Shown here in pieces: positions 18,963 through 29,106 of a stretch of DNA of 37,514 nt (the first letter of the stretch is position 1; every line of letters begins with the position of its first letter). The notes under the pieces were generated by a model. The model did not search any database. It had not been told where the DNA came from and was given only the letters and a program-made list of their open reading frames with translations. Source of the DNA: Okeania sp. SIO3I5 (lineage in GTDB: Bacteria; Cyanobacteriota; Cyanobacteriia; Cyanobacteriales; Microcoleaceae); NCBI RefSeq assembly GCF_010672085.1, contig NZ_JAAHHT010000032.1, positions 30,563 through 68,076 on the forward strand. The letters run 5' to 3'. The position numbers and the translations under genes were made by a program.

Positions 18963-21950
18963 TTATTGTTGAGATTCTTGTTGTTGATAGAGACAGAAAT
19001 AACGTCCTTTTACCGCCATTAATTCGTCATGGGTTCCCTGTTCTACCACAGAACCTTTATCCATCATAATAATAGTATTAGCATTCTTTACCGTAGTTAA
19101 ACGGTGAGTAATAAAAAACACCGTTGTATTAGTAAAAGCTTCAGCCAAATTCTCACTAACCTGACGCTCAGAACTATAATCCAAAGCGCTAGTTGCCTCA
19201 TCCAAAATCAACAACTTAGGATTTTGTAGAACCGTCCGAGCGATCGCTATTCTTTGCCTTTGACCCCCTGATAAAGAAGCTCCTCTTTCTCCCACCATAG
19301 TGTTATATCCACTAGGCAAATTCATAATAAATTCATGGGCAACAGCAATCTTAGCAGCTCGAATAATTTCATCGGTTGTTGCATCAGGATTTGTCAAAGC
19401 AATATTATCTTGAACAGTACCGTTAAATAACAGAGTATCCTGCAAAACTACTCCAATTTGACGACGCAAAGAATATAATTCTACCTTTTGAATATCATAT
19501 CCATCAACAAAAATTCGACCAGAAAGAGGAGGATATAAACGTTGTAATAATTTCATCAATGTACTCTTTCCCGAACCACTTAAACCTACAATTCCGACAA
19601 AATAACCAGCAGGAAATTCTAAATTTATATTTGCCAATTGTAGAGGTCCACTTTGGGTAAATCGGAAAGAAAGTTCCTCAAATTTCACACTTCCATCAAT
19701 TGGAGGCATATCAATATTATTCCGGTCATCCTCATCCACCTCCGCTTCAGTATCCAAAACATCTCTCAAACGTTCAATAGACATACCCACCTCCTGGAAA
19801 CTCTGCCAAACACTAACAAAACGGAGCAAAGAACCAGTCACATTACCAGCAATAATTCGGAAAGCAATTAATCCTCCTACGGATAATTGACCATCAATTA
19901 CTAAATAAGCACCAACCCATAAAAGCGCCAGACCCGAAAGCTTATTTAAAAATGTACTAATAGAACTAGAGGCTGTTTGAGTCAGAACAGTATTAAAACT
20001 AGCAGTCATAAACTTAGCATAACGAGCCGACCATTCCCAACGAGACCGCAACTCCAAATTTTGCGCCTTAACAGTTTGCACACCATTTAGTACCTCCACC
20101 AAGTATGACTGAGAATCCGCATAGCGTTCTGCCTTTTTCCGTAGTAACCTTCTGACAATAGGAGAATTCACCAAAATAATTCCCGCAAAAAAAGGTAACC
20201 CAGCCAAAGCAACCGCCGTCATCAAAGGATTAAGAGTCAACATCACGGCAATATAAATTACCGAAAAGACCGCATCCAAAACCACAGTTAAAGCCGTACC
20301 AGTCAGAAAATTCCGAATATTAGCCAACTCTCCAATCCTACCCGTCAGATCGCCCACCCGACGATTATCAAAATAATTCAGTGGCAGACGGAGCAAATGG
20401 TCAATCACCTCCGAGCTAAGTTTCACATCTATACGGTTAGTAGTATCCACAAACAAGAAAGTCCGTAGACCCCCCAACAAAGCTTCAAACAAAGCCACCA
20501 ATAACATCAAGATGCCCAAAACATCCAATGCCTCAATATTCCGCTGCCCCATAACCTTGTCGATGATAATCATCGTCATCAGGGGATTCACCAAACCAAA
20601 TATTTGGACAAAAAACGAAGAAATCAGCACCTCAATAAATACGGTGCGATGTTCCATCAAAGAAGGAACAAACCACCAGAAACTAAACTGTTCCTTCTGT
20701 TCACTCTTTGGAGCTTGGAGCAGCAGAATTTGTCCCGACTCTCCCCAAACCTCCTCAAAGTCACCCGGTTTGAGGCGAGTCAACCCAAACTCTGGACTAC
20801 CTAATACAATTTCTTGTTCAGTAATACTATAAATAACAGCAAAACTTTCCTGCCATTGAATCAAAGCAGGAGCCTTGAGACGAGGCACCGTTGCTGCGGG
20901 GACTTGTGCCAGTTGACCAGTTAATCCCATCATCTGAGCGATCGCTCCACAAGCTTGTAGAGATACCCTACCCGCGGTCCGAATCTGATTATCTAATACT
21001 CGACGAATTACATCCTTACGAAACTTCAGACCAAAATGTTTAGCCAGCATCTGGAAGCAAGCTAAAGGAGCTGCTATTTCTCCCTTAGCTCGGAAAATTG
21101 GATATTTTTTTGATGGGGTATCCTGAACAACAGTAGTTTCTGGTGGACGTGCCGGCGCTTGGGGAACCATTGACACATCTAGGGGACCTACCTCAGTTGT
21201 TTGTGCCCCATTTTCTGCCGTCTCTTCCTGATGTTGTTGTTGGGGAAATCCAATTATTCTTGCTCCTCTTTCCCCTTCTACTTTTATAGACCTAGTTGCT
21301 CTATCCCAAACTACCTGACTGCCTGGAGGAAAATCTGCCACCATCCCACTACTGACTAGCCAGATTTTTTCTTGGTCAAGGACAGATTCTAATTCCTTGG
21401 TTTTGTTGTCTCCTTTAGGTAGGTTTACTACTACAGCATTGGCAGCAACATTTTTAGTCAGTTCTTTGAGATTACTATTAACGTCGGCTCTTCTGGCAAA
21501 CTCCTGACTTAGTAACTCAAACACCTCACTTATTCCGGGACGTTCCAGAAAGGCTGCACCAAATTCTGGTTCTGTTTCTAGTGTTGCCAAGAAATCTGCC
21601 GCTGATAAAGTAACAGCAATTAAATCTGTTGAAGCGAGTGCTGTTTCACAAGGCATTCCTCGTAATAGTCCTGCCCAACCTAAAATTTCTCCTGCTCCTG
21701 CTAATTGCAGACTTATGTGACGTTGGGAGCGTGCGTCATAACCTAATACTCGTGCCTGGCCTTGATAGATAATTGCTATCTGGTTTGGCATTTTTTCTTT
21801 TTCAAAAAGTGGTTGCCCTGTACGGTAACCCAGAAGTTTACACTTTCCCGTTAATTGTTTTAAAGCATCTTCAGAAAGCAGATGAAAAGGATGCTTTTCT
21901 GCTAGAAACTCCTGTACTTGTGCCCTTGATATTGTCGAAGAAGTAGCCAT
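18963..21950 (-). CDS. Type I secretion ABC exporter with cNMP-binding and inactive C39 domains
   Basis: A 995-residue protein with four parts. Residues about 20-140 are a cyclic-nucleotide-binding-like domain (IAIIYQGQARVL, GEILGWAGLLRG). Residues about 283-412 are a C39-peptidase-like domain; aligning HFG at 305-307 with the family YHG puts Ala294 at the catalytic Cys. The usual His region reads ESFAVIY and the Asp-Pro reads SP at 385-386, so all three catalytic residues appear lost, as in HlyB-type C39-like domains. Residues about 430-720 hold six membrane segments. The ATPase follows, with Walker A GLSGSGKST at 789-797, LSGGQ at 893-897, Walker B LLILDE at 913-918 and switch His949. It is encoded between a parvulin gene (upstream) and the HlyD-like adaptor (downstream), a full inner-membrane type I secretion set. 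It likely exports an uncleaved RTX-type substrate. Confidence 0.95.
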   Translation of the reverse strand: MATSSTISRAQVQEFLAEKHPFHLLSEDALKQLTGKCKLLGYRTGQPLFEKEKMPNQIAIIYQGQARVLGYDARSQRHISLQLAGAGEILGWAGLLRGMPCETALASTDLIAVTLSAADFLATLETEPEFGAAFLERPGISEVFELLSQEFARRADVNSNLKELTKNVAANAVVVNLPKGDNKTKELESVLDQEKIWLVSSGMVADFPPGSQVVWDRATRSIKVEGERGARIIGFPQQQHQEETAENGAQTTEVGPLDVSMVPQAPARPPETTVVQDTPSKKYPIFRAKGEIAAPLACFQMLAKHFGLKFRKDVIRRVLDNQIRTAGRVSLQACGAIAQMMGLTGQLAQVPAATVPRLKAPALIQWQESFAVIYSITEQEIVLGSPEFGLTRLKPGDFEEVWGESGQILLLQAPKSEQKEQFSFWWFVPSLMEHRTVFIEVLISSFFVQIFGLVNPLMTMIIIDKVMGQRNIEALDVLGILMLLVALFEALLGGLRTFLFVDTTNRIDVKLSSEVIDHLLRLPLNYFDNRRVGDLTGRIGELANIRNFLTGTALTVVLDAVFSVIYIAVMLTLNPLMTAVALAGLPFFAGIILVNSPIVRRLLRKKAERYADSQSYLVEVLNGVQTVKAQNLELRSRWEWSARYAKFMTASFNTVLTQTASSSISTFLNKLSGLALLWVGAYLVIDGQLSVGGLIAFRIIAGNVTGSLLRFVSVWQSFQEVGMSIERLRDVLDTEAEVDEDDRNNIDMPPIDGSVKFEELSFRFTQSGPLQLANINLEFPAGYFVGIVGLSGSGKSTLMKLLQRLYPPLSGRIFVDGYDIQKVELYSLRRQIGVVLQDTLLFNGTVQDNIALTNPDATTDEIIRAAKIAVAHEFIMNLPSGYNTMVGERGASLSGGQRQRIAIARTVLQNPKLLILDEATSALDYSSERQVSENLAEAFTNTTVFFITHRLTTVKNANTIIMMDKGSVVEQGTHDELMAVKGRYFCLYQQQESQQ

Positions 21951-22270
21951 CTAGTTTATCTTTTTTCTATTAAACAAATTTAGAAACCAAACCCACACTT
22001 TTCAGTTATCAGTTATCAGTTATCAGTACCTCCTGCTAAACCAGGAAACTTGAAAATACTGAAGATTCTTTTTTTTATCCTCTTGAAAGAAGAGGCTTGA
22101 AACCAAAATTTTTCGGTTAGAAGAATCATTTACTAGAAGCCCGAAGGGCTTAAACTAAGAAGTAATAAGTAAAATCAAGCCCGAATATGAAGGTTTCAAG
22201 CCTCTTCATTCCTGAAGAAAAATTCAAAAAATGATGAATTTTTTGAATCCTCTGACTTCAGGCAGAGGTA
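21951..22270. other. Intergenic region with hairpins
   Basis: No gene. It contains CAGTTAT heptamers (about 22003-22026) and a perfect 15 bp inverted repeat, GAAGAGGCTTGAAAC (22089-22103) / GTTTCAAGCCTCTTC (22193-22207), enclosing an AAGCCC/GGGCTT hairpin (22137-22151), a probable MITE-like element. A CCTCTG/CAGAGG hairpin at 22249-22268 resembles the long hairpin at 34926-34967. Confidence 0.65.
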
Positions 22271-22464
22271 TTACTCATTACTTATTACTCATTACTTATT
22301 ACTCATTACTTATTACTCATTACTTATTACTCATTACTTATTACTTATTACTCATTACTTATTACTCATTACTTATTACTTATTACTCATTACTTATTAC
22401 TCATTACTCATTACTTATTACTCATTACTTATTACTCATTACTCATTACTCATTACCTATTACT
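22271..22464. repeat. TACTCAT/TACTTAT heptamer STRR array
   Basis: About 27 consecutive 7 bp units of TACTCAT or TACTTAT (one TACCTAT), the longest heptamer run here. It ends about 10 bp from the stop codon of the parvulin gene. A 79-codon open frame of repeated YSLLITHYLLLIT is an artefact of the repeat. Confidence 0.95.
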
Positions 22465-22472
22465 TGTTAATT

Positions 22473-23228
22473 CTAAACCTTTACATCAGATACATCGGAA
22501 CTTAATAGCTTCAGGGGTCCAATTTTTCCTACTTGTTCCCTGATCCAACCTTCTAACAATTCATCCATCAGATGTCGGCGCATTGAATCATCAAGCTGTG
22601 CTGGGATAAATTTTTCCAACTTAATAATTACCGTCCATTCTGTTAATGGACGTGGCGTCCAGATTTGACCTGGTTGACTCACTGATAAAATTTTGCCTAT
22701 AGAGGGATGTGGTTGACTTAGGGGCACAGGGCCTAACAAGCCTCCCGTTCGCCCTTCTGGACCTTCAGAATATTCACGAGCAACCTCTGCAAAAGTTTGC
22801 TCCCCTTCTACTATGCGAAAATATAGTTCCTGAGCTAGACCAGGATTTTTTGTCCGAATTAGAGAGTATACTACTTGGTCTAAGCTGCTCTTACGGTTGA
22901 GAAAATATCTTTCTACTTGATTGCTCCAAGTTTGTTGTTTAAATTTTTCTAGTAGTATTGGCCTAATTGCCATTTCTTGGAGTTGTTCTTGGGTCATGTT
23001 TTGGCTTTTCAGCCATGCTTGTTTGGTTTCGGGGTTATTTAACTGGTATTGGGTTTCAATTTTTTCTACGGCCGCCTTTTTTTCGTCTTCTGTGCAAGTC
23101 AAGTTAGCGATCGCTTGGTCGATTATTACTCCTCGCAAAAAATGAGGCATTAATTGATAACGTTGTAATAGCGATGGGATATCTTGGGCTTGCAATAATT
23201 TATCACCTATTTGAAATAATCCTGTCAT
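22473..23228 (-). CDS. Parvulin-type peptidyl-prolyl isomerase (PpiC/SurA-like)
   Basis: A 251-residue protein. Residues about 15-105 form a helical SurA-N-like region. Residues about 115-205 are a parvulin domain with the signature TFAEVAREYSEGPEGRTGG and LLGPVPLSQ, followed by a short helical tail. There is no signal peptide, so it probably acts in the cytoplasm, perhaps on the exported substrate before translocation. The gene is immediately upstream of the ABC exporter on the same strand, and a parvulin next to an HlyB/HlyD pair is a recurrent cyanobacterial arrangement. About 520 bp of repeats lie between it and the exporter, so co-transcription is uncertain. Confidence 0.9.
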   Translation of the reverse strand: MTGLFQIGDKLLQAQDIPSLLQRYQLMPHFLRGVIIDQAIANLTCTEDEKKAAVEKIETQYQLNNPETKQAWLKSQNMTQEQLQEMAIRPILLEKFKQQTWSNQVERYFLNRKSSLDQVVYSLIRTKNPGLAQELYFRIVEGEQTFAEVAREYSEGPEGRTGGLLGPVPLSQPHPSIGKILSVSQPGQIWTPRPLTEWTVIIKLEKFIPAQLDDSMRRHLMDELLEGWIREQVGKIGPLKLLSSDVSDVKV

Positions 23229-24352
23229 TTTTTATATCTCCAACTGACTTGCACTATTCATGCATAATTTTGTCTATGCCATGAAGGTAGTGGCAAATCA
23301 TTTACCAATTCATTTTTTGATTATTTTTTATTTTTTAGAAAATAGATAATTTATACTTAGGAAACTGACGTATTGCAGTTTTGAGCTGTTCCCATAAGAG
23401 TAAGTAGGTTGTGGCTCAAGAGTGATAATACTCTGAATATAAGTAAAAATACATATTTAGTTTTCCATAGCTTTAGTATTACAAATAGTTGTTTTTGGCT
23501 ATGATGGTTATAAAGGTAGGTTATCTTAATCTACTCTTTTCAGATCGTAACATTGTTTTATTTCTAAAGTTTTTATTCAGTAATGATTATATACTCAAAG
23601 TTGTAGTAGCTTGATTGATTTACACATAATTACACATAAGATATAGGGTGCATCTCATATTTGCCAAAATACTTTTTTCCTATTCCCAAATCTGCTGTTC
23701 CCAGTTAAGTGTTCCCTGTTCCCTATGCATCAATAAATTTTTGGCTTTCTTCTTGCATTGAGATGCACCCAAGGTATATTATTGTGCTTTACTCATTCTA
23801 AGATTTACTACGTTTGTGTGTATTGGATTGGCAGTTACCTCTCCTATCTTGAAAATATTATTAGCAAAAAACAAGGTTTAAAGCTTTCCCAATAAAGGGG
23901 ATGAAAAAAAATATTCGATTCAGTATTTCAATCCCGATGCTTTAGCCATAATTACTGATAATTGATAACTGAAATGGCCTAAATATTGGGCATAAAAATC
24001 CGGTTTTATTGAGTTTTTTAAGATTTTTATTTAGGTATAAATTCAGTTTTATTCAAGTTATTAAAATAATGATGTAAACATTTAGCTATTAGTAGTCAGC
24101 TATCACCAATTAGTAATGAATGATTACTTCTAAGATTATAGAAAGGAGACTGTGGCAGTAACTTTTGATTCTTTCTTAATTTCAAAAGTTGCTTTTACTT
24201 TCCCCTCTCATTGCTAATAACTAAATGACAGTATAATTTTTGGTTAGTTGCTAATGCTACCCTTAAGTTAATATATTCTTTCTAAGTGTGAATAATTAAT
24301 TCCGGGAATTCTCTAAATCTACAATAGAAAGAGACTGATAATTTTGAAGGTA
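23229..24352. other. Intergenic region without genes
   Basis: No coding region is recognised. It holds a MITE-like element (23646-23770), listed separately, and a dyad AACTTTTGA...TCAAAAGTT near 24160-24190 followed by a short T-rich tract, which could be a weak terminator. The rest is AT-rich with no clear structure. Confidence 0.5.
23646..23770. mobile_element. MITE-like element with GGGTGCATCTCA ends
   Basis: A 125 bp element bounded by a perfect 12 bp inverted repeat (GGGTGCATCTCA / TGAGATGCACCC). Weaker pairing continues inward (GCCAAAAT / ATTTTTGGC). The centre holds TTCCC-rich short repeats. No ORF; a non-autonomous element. Confidence 0.75.
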
Positions 24353-24592
24353 ATGTAGGAGGAAAAATTAGAAAAGTTCCTAGCGAGTCCAGAGAAAGTT
24401 ACAGCTACTTTTGACTCTACTGTAGAATTATTAAGTTAAATTGTTTCTAATTTTCGCGAACAAATTAATCAAAAAAAGCTCACTCTAGACCAACCTCTTA
24501 ACGAATTAGAAAAGCAACGCAAGGAAACAGAATAACAACTACTAGAATTACAAAAGCATAAAAGGGATACTGAACAAACTATCTTTTTTTAA
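24353..24592 (+). pseudogene. Decayed small coiled-coil ORF
   Basis: One frame reads as a plausible charged, helical protein (EEKLEKFLASPEK..., REQINQKKLTLDQPLNELEK, KQRKETE, QLLELQKHKRDTEQT) over 80 codons, interrupted by TAG at 24356 and TAA at two later positions. Codon composition looks coding, and the stops are isolated point changes. I read it as a recent pseudogene. No family is recognised. Confidence 0.6.
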
Positions 24593-24758
24593 TGTGATTA
24601 GCTGATACTTTTACTTTTAATGTAACTTTTAATTCTTGCTCAATCTCTCAATAGTAATTAATTTTTTAAATAGAATAAATAAATTAGCTGACGTCTGAAT
24701 CCTTGCTTTATATATATCCTCAAACAAAAAACTACTTAAATAAAAGTGGAGGTATTAA

Positions 24759-25000
24759 ATGAGTTGGGAATCATAATTTGCTTCTCAGTGGCAAACTTTT
24801 ATGGATATTGTGGAAACCAATATTCGTCGCGAAGTTAAAAATAATGGTAGTTTTAATTCTGCTTTTGTTAATACTGTGATTAAAAATGAAGTAGAAAAAT
24901 GGTCAAAAAGTAATCATTTTAGTTGCACTCCTATTTTTCTGGGGATAAAGTTGAGTTTCTTTGGAGTTTTTCTGACTATGAGTTGTTGATTAGGGATGGG
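24759..25000 (+). pseudogene. Degraded ORF (first copy of the tandem array unit)
   Basis: From the ATG at 24759 the frame reads MSWES, a TAA stop, then FASQWQTFMDIVETNIRREV and NGSFNSAFVNTVIKNEVEKW. After SCTPIFLG a one-base shift continues sensibly in another frame (KVEFLWSFSDYELLIRDGLF). The coding character and the in-frame stop plus frameshift mark a pseudogene. Its 3' part, from about 24921, is the first unit of the 284/239 bp array. Confidence 0.65.
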
Positions 25001-26315
25001 TTATTTCCGAAAGTCTACTAATTTTTTCCCTGATGAGAGTCGGTGGTTAAATATATGGATGTGGTGAGTGCTTTTCTCGAATTTATCTCTGGGTACTCGG
25101 ATTTTTGATGGTGAGAAATTCTCTGTTTATTCGACTATATATATAGATGTGTCGGGTAAATCTGATTAGGTTCTTGATTTTCTGTTGTTGACTTGAGAAT
25201 TTCTAAGTTGCACTCCTATTTTTCTGGGAAAAAGTTGAGTTTTCTTGGAGTTTCTCTGATTTTTTCCCTGATGAGAGTCGGTGGTTAAATATATGGATGT
25301 GGTGAGTGCTTTTCTCGAATTTATCTCTGGGTACTCCGATTTTTGATGGTGAAAAATTCTCTGTTTATTTGACTATATATATAGATGTGTCGGGTAAATC
25401 TGATTAGGTTCTTGATTTTCTGTTGCTGACTTAATAATTTTTGAGTTGCACTCCTATTTTTCTAGGCAAAAGTTTATTTACCTCGGAGTTTTTCTGACTA
25501 TGAGTTGTTGATTAGGGATGGGTTATTTCCGAAAGTATACTAATTTTTTCCCTGATGAGAGTTGGTGGTTAAATATATGGATGTGCTGAGTCCTTTTCTC
25601 GAATTTATCTCTGGGTACTCCGATTTTTGATGGTGAAAAATTCTCTGTTTATTTGACTATATATATAGATGTGTCGGGTAAATCTGATTAGGTTCTTGAT
25701 TTTCTGTTGTTGACTTGAGAATTTCTAAGTTGCACTCCTATTTTTCTAGGCAAAAGTTTATTTACCTCGGAGTTTCTCTGACTATAAGTTGTTGATTAGG
25801 GATGGGTTATTTCCGAAAGTATACTAATTTTTTCCCTGATGAGAGTCGGTGGTTAAATATATGGATGTGCTGAGTGCTTTTCTCAAATTTATCTCTGGGT
25901 ACTCCGATTTTTGATGGTGAAAAATTCTCTGTTTATTTGACTATATATATAGATGTGTCGGGTAAATCTGATTAGGTTATTGATTTTCTGTTGTTGACTT
26001 GAGAATTTCTAAGTTGCACTCCTATTTTTCTGGGAAAAAGTTGAGTTTTCTTGGAGTTTCTCTGATTTTTTCCCTGATGAGAGTCGGTGGTTAAATATAT
26101 GGATGTGCTGAGTGCTTTTCTCGAATTTATCTCTGGGTACTCGGATTTTTGATGGTGAGAAATTCTCTGTTTATTTGACTATATATATAGATGTGTCGGG
26201 TAAATCTGATTAGGTTCTTGATTTTCTGTTGTTGACTTGAGAATTTATGAGTTGCACTCCTATTTTTCTGGGGAAAAGTTTATTGACCTCGGAGTTTTTC
26301 TGACTATGAGGTGTT
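24921..26315. repeat. 284/239 bp tandem array derived from a dying gene
   Basis: The word AGTTGCACTCCTATTTTTCT starts units at 24921, 25205, 25444, 25728, 26012 and 26250, with spacings 284, 239, 284, 284 and 238 bp. The short form lacks a ~45 bp block containing GAGTTGTTGATTAGGGATGG. Copies are highly similar, so the amplification is recent. Protein-like fragments (PDESRWLNIWM, FDGEKFSVYSTIYIDVSGKS) persist in each copy but are broken by shared stops, so the gene was already defective when amplified. Confidence 0.9.
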
Positions 26316-26443
26316 AATTATTGGTATTTTGATTCGGAAAATAGACTTATTTTTACTAAATAATTAATAAATTGCCTTATAGATATAATGAATAGTGGGT
26401 GAGAAATTTATTTCACCATTAGGAAAACTTTCAATCAGATTTT

Positions 26444-28138
26444 ATGACTCCAGCTAAATTTTATTTTTCAGAAACTTCTGTTCATCAAGAATTACTCAAA
26501 TTTATTCCCGCTGATGCTAAGGTTGTTTTAGAGTTAGGTTGTGGTAATGACATGATCGCTTCTCAATATAAACAAATTAATCCTAATTGTTATTATATTG
26601 GTATTGAATCTAATCCAGAGTTGCCTAAAAATTATGCTGCACAAGTAGATAGAATTTTAGTGGGAAATATCCAAGAAAATATTTCTACTTTAAATATCTC
26701 TCCAAAAACAGTAGACTGTCTGATTTATGGTTTAAATTTAATGGCGATCGCTAACCCAACTGAAATTTTGAAATACTCTCAAAGTTGCTTAAAAAATGAT
26801 GCTCAAATTTTGGCAATAGTACCAAATATACAATATTGGGGCAGAATTATTAATTTGCTCAAAGGTAATTGGGAAAATTCGGAAATAGTTCGACATTGGT
26901 TTAGTCTGGAAACTCTCAAGTCATGTTTCGCTACAGCAGGTTTACAAATATATGAAGTACAAACTCGTGGAGAAAAGGGAGAGGAATTTGAAAAGTTTCT
27001 CCAATTTGCTCAACCTCTGGTTGATGGTTTGGGTTTAGATAGAAAAAAGTTTGCTACTCAGACTGCTGCTGAATATTTCATTGTACGCGCCACCAATTCT
27101 CTTATCCCTCCCCGGAGGTTGTTAATTCAAACAATAATTATGGACCCGAAAGTGTGTGGTACTGTCAGAGTTTGGGAACCCGATCGGTTTAGTGCTACTA
27201 TTCCTGGAGTCAGAACTATTTCTACTGTTAAAACTGCTAATTTGAATGTGGGGTTGCCTCAAGAGGAAAAGGTATTTATTTGGCAGCGGACAATTTTAAA
27301 TTATCCGTCTGACTTCCATCAACTTAAGTCTTTGCTGCAAAAGAATTATTTGATAGTAGCTGAAATTGACGATAATCCGTTACGTCGTCCTGAATATGCT
27401 GAAAATAATTATCTTAGTTATCGTGGTTGCCACTGCGTTCAAACTTCTACTGACTCTCTAGCTAAGTTTTTACGTCAATATAACTCCAACGTTATAGTTT
27501 TTCAGAATCAATTATCCAAAATCCTACCCCTATCTGAGCACACCTTTTCCCATAATAATTATCTTAACATATTTTTCGGAGCTGTCAACAGGCAAGCAGA
27601 CTGGAAAGAAATTATGCCAATAATTAATCAAATTTTGTCAGATTATCAGGATAAAATTAGGGTAAAGGTAATCCATGATGAGTTATTTTTTAAAAGTTTA
27701 AATACAGCTAATAAAGAATTTTATCCATTTTGTGCCTATGATAAGTATCTAGAGATTCTTGGTACTTGTGATATTGGTTTATTACCTCTAAATGACAATC
27801 AAATTAATCAAATGAAATCAGATTTAAAGTTTCTTGAATGTGCGGGTTATGGGGTAGCTGTGCTTGCTAGTGCAACAGTTTACCAAAATTCAATTATTGA
27901 TGGTGAAACAGGTTTAATTTATTATTCTCTGTCAGATTTTGCTAGAAAATTTAGACAACTTATAATCGATAAAAATCTCCGAAAAAGAATAGTAAATCAG
28001 GCTTATAATTGGGTAAAAAATAATCGGTTACTTTGTCAATATTATCGTCAGCGCCGAGATTGGTATCTGCAAATGCGCGATGAATTACCACGTTTAAATG
28101 AAGAGTTAAAAAATCGTCTTCCTGAACTATTTTATTAA
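26444..28138 (+). CDS. Methyltransferase-glycosyltransferase fusion protein
   Basis: A 564-residue, two-domain protein. Residues about 1-215 are a class I SAM-dependent methyltransferase-like domain with motif I VVLELGCGN at 27-35 and YIGIES as the acidic strand. Residues about 230-560 resemble the C-terminal half of GT-B glycosyltransferases (GT4-like): EKVFIWQRTILNYPSDF, IVAEIDDNP, IDNPLR-type loops, then CDIGLLPLND at 442-451 with KFLECAGYGVAVLAS at 462-476 as the probable nucleotide-sugar-binding region. Such fusions occur in bacterial surface-polysaccharide clusters. Donor and acceptor cannot be told. ATG start at 26444, following a non-coding array; transcribed towards the next glycosyltransferase gene. 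A 19 bp word near 27484 is shared with the 103 bp repeat at 6301. Confidence 0.85.
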   Translation: MTPAKFYFSETSVHQELLKFIPADAKVVLELGCGNDMIASQYKQINPNCYYIGIESNPELPKNYAAQVDRILVGNIQENISTLNISPKTVDCLIYGLNLMAIANPTEILKYSQSCLKNDAQILAIVPNIQYWGRIINLLKGNWENSEIVRHWFSLETLKSCFATAGLQIYEVQTRGEKGEEFEKFLQFAQPLVDGLGLDRKKFATQTAAEYFIVRATNSLIPPRRLLIQTIIMDPKVCGTVRVWEPDRFSATIPGVRTISTVKTANLNVGLPQEEKVFIWQRTILNYPSDFHQLKSLLQKNYLIVAEIDDNPLRRPEYAENNYLSYRGCHCVQTSTDSLAKFLRQYNSNVIVFQNQLSKILPLSEHTFSHNNYLNIFFGAVNRQADWKEIMPIINQILSDYQDKIRVKVIHDELFFKSLNTANKEFYPFCAYDKYLEILGTCDIGLLPLNDNQINQMKSDLKFLECAGYGVAVLASATVYQNSIIDGETGLIYYSLSDFARKFRQLIIDKNLRKRIVNQAYNWVKNNRLLCQYYRQRRDWYLQMRDELPRLNEELKNRLPELFY

Positions 28139-28632
28139 TCATTGAAAAAACAAGTGATTTTCAGAAAAGTAATATCAAATTCTGCTTAATTCGGTACAAA
28201 AAAATGTTTTATCTTCAGCTAAAGTGCAAATGTTTTTAAATTCTCTTCCCTCCTTACTCCTAATATGAAATACTAAAATTTTTGCTACAAATAACTTATC
28301 CTTTTCCAAGGAGTTCAGAACTTATATAATTTATAATTTCTTTTTGAATACCCAAAATTTATATTTTTGGAAATAGGGAATAGGGAGCAATTTGAAAGAG
28401 AAAAACATTTTTCTATTATGGCTAATTAATGATACTTGATATTAGGTAGGGGAGGCGTCGGATTGGCGACCTACAGAAGTTAGGAGGAATAGCCTATATA
28501 ACGCTACGTGCAAGTTAAAATTCAAAATTCAAAAGTAATCCATGTCTATGTTTGAGTATTTATAAATGTCTGCGCCCTTTGCAACGATGACTGCTATATA
28601 TCATTATATTAAAGTAAAACTCTGTTTTTAGT
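28139..28632. other. Intergenic region with dispersed repeat copy 2
   Basis: No gene. 28346-28442 is the second copy of the dispersed segment seen at 13616-13745. 28447-28475 (GTAGGGGAGG...CGACCTAC) can fold into an imperfect hairpin. Confidence 0.55.
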
Positions 28633-28633
28633 T

Positions 28634-28875
28634 AAATAGGGCTTGCTGATTAAATCTGAAAATGTTTACAGATAAAGGTATTGGCATTTTTAAGTCTTGA
28701 AAAAGTGCGCCTGTTTGAGTTAAAAAGCCTCAAAAAGTTAGTATTAACAGCAAGAGTTGGACAGAGAAATTGAGGAACAATTCTAACTCCTATCACCTCT
28801 AAATTTCCATTTCTCCTGACTACTGACTACTGACTACTACAAAGAGCAAAAAGACTTTTTCAGCAAACCCTAAAT
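28634..28875 (+). mobile_element. Inverted-repeat element, copy B (intact)
   Basis: A 242 bp element with ends ATAGGGCTTGCTGATTAA and (right, reverse complement) TTAGGGTTTGCTGAAAAA. The interior is homologous to copies A and C and includes CTGACTACTGACTACT heptamers at 28804-28836. No ORF. It looks like a non-autonomous transposon. Confidence 0.7.
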
Positions 28876-28909
28876 AGACAGGTCTTAAGTAAACTCTTTA
28901 GACCTCTTG

Positions 28910-28942
28910 GAAAAAAGGGAGTAGGGAGTAGGGAGTAGGGGG
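28910..28942. repeat. GGGAGTA heptamer STRR
   Basis: Three to four tandem GGGAGTA units. Confidence 0.75.
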
Positions 28943-29060
28943 AAAGAATTGATTATTTATACAGGATAATTGATTTGATTTTTGATTATCGGAGATGTCT
29001 TTTTAACCAGATAAATTATTCGTAGCATTCTTTTTTATATTTCATATAACTGTTGAGTTA

Positions 29061-29106
29061 TAACTCCTAAATTCTAAATTCTAAATTCTAAATTCTAAAT
29101 TCTCAA
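29061..29106. repeat. TTCTAAA heptamer STRR at a start codon
   Basis: Five 7 bp TTCTAAA units end 4 bp before the ATG of the following gene and occupy the place where a ribosome-binding site would be expected. None is visible. Confidence 0.9.

Noticed and set aside
22231-22470. 79-codon plus-strand ORF of repeated YSLLITHYLLLIT
   Set aside because: A translation of a TACTCAT/TACTTAT heptamer array.
24801-24989. 62-codon plus-strand ORF treated as an intact gene
   Set aside because: It begins inside a longer coding-like frame that has an upstream in-frame stop and a downstream frameshift, so it is a fragment of a pseudogene.
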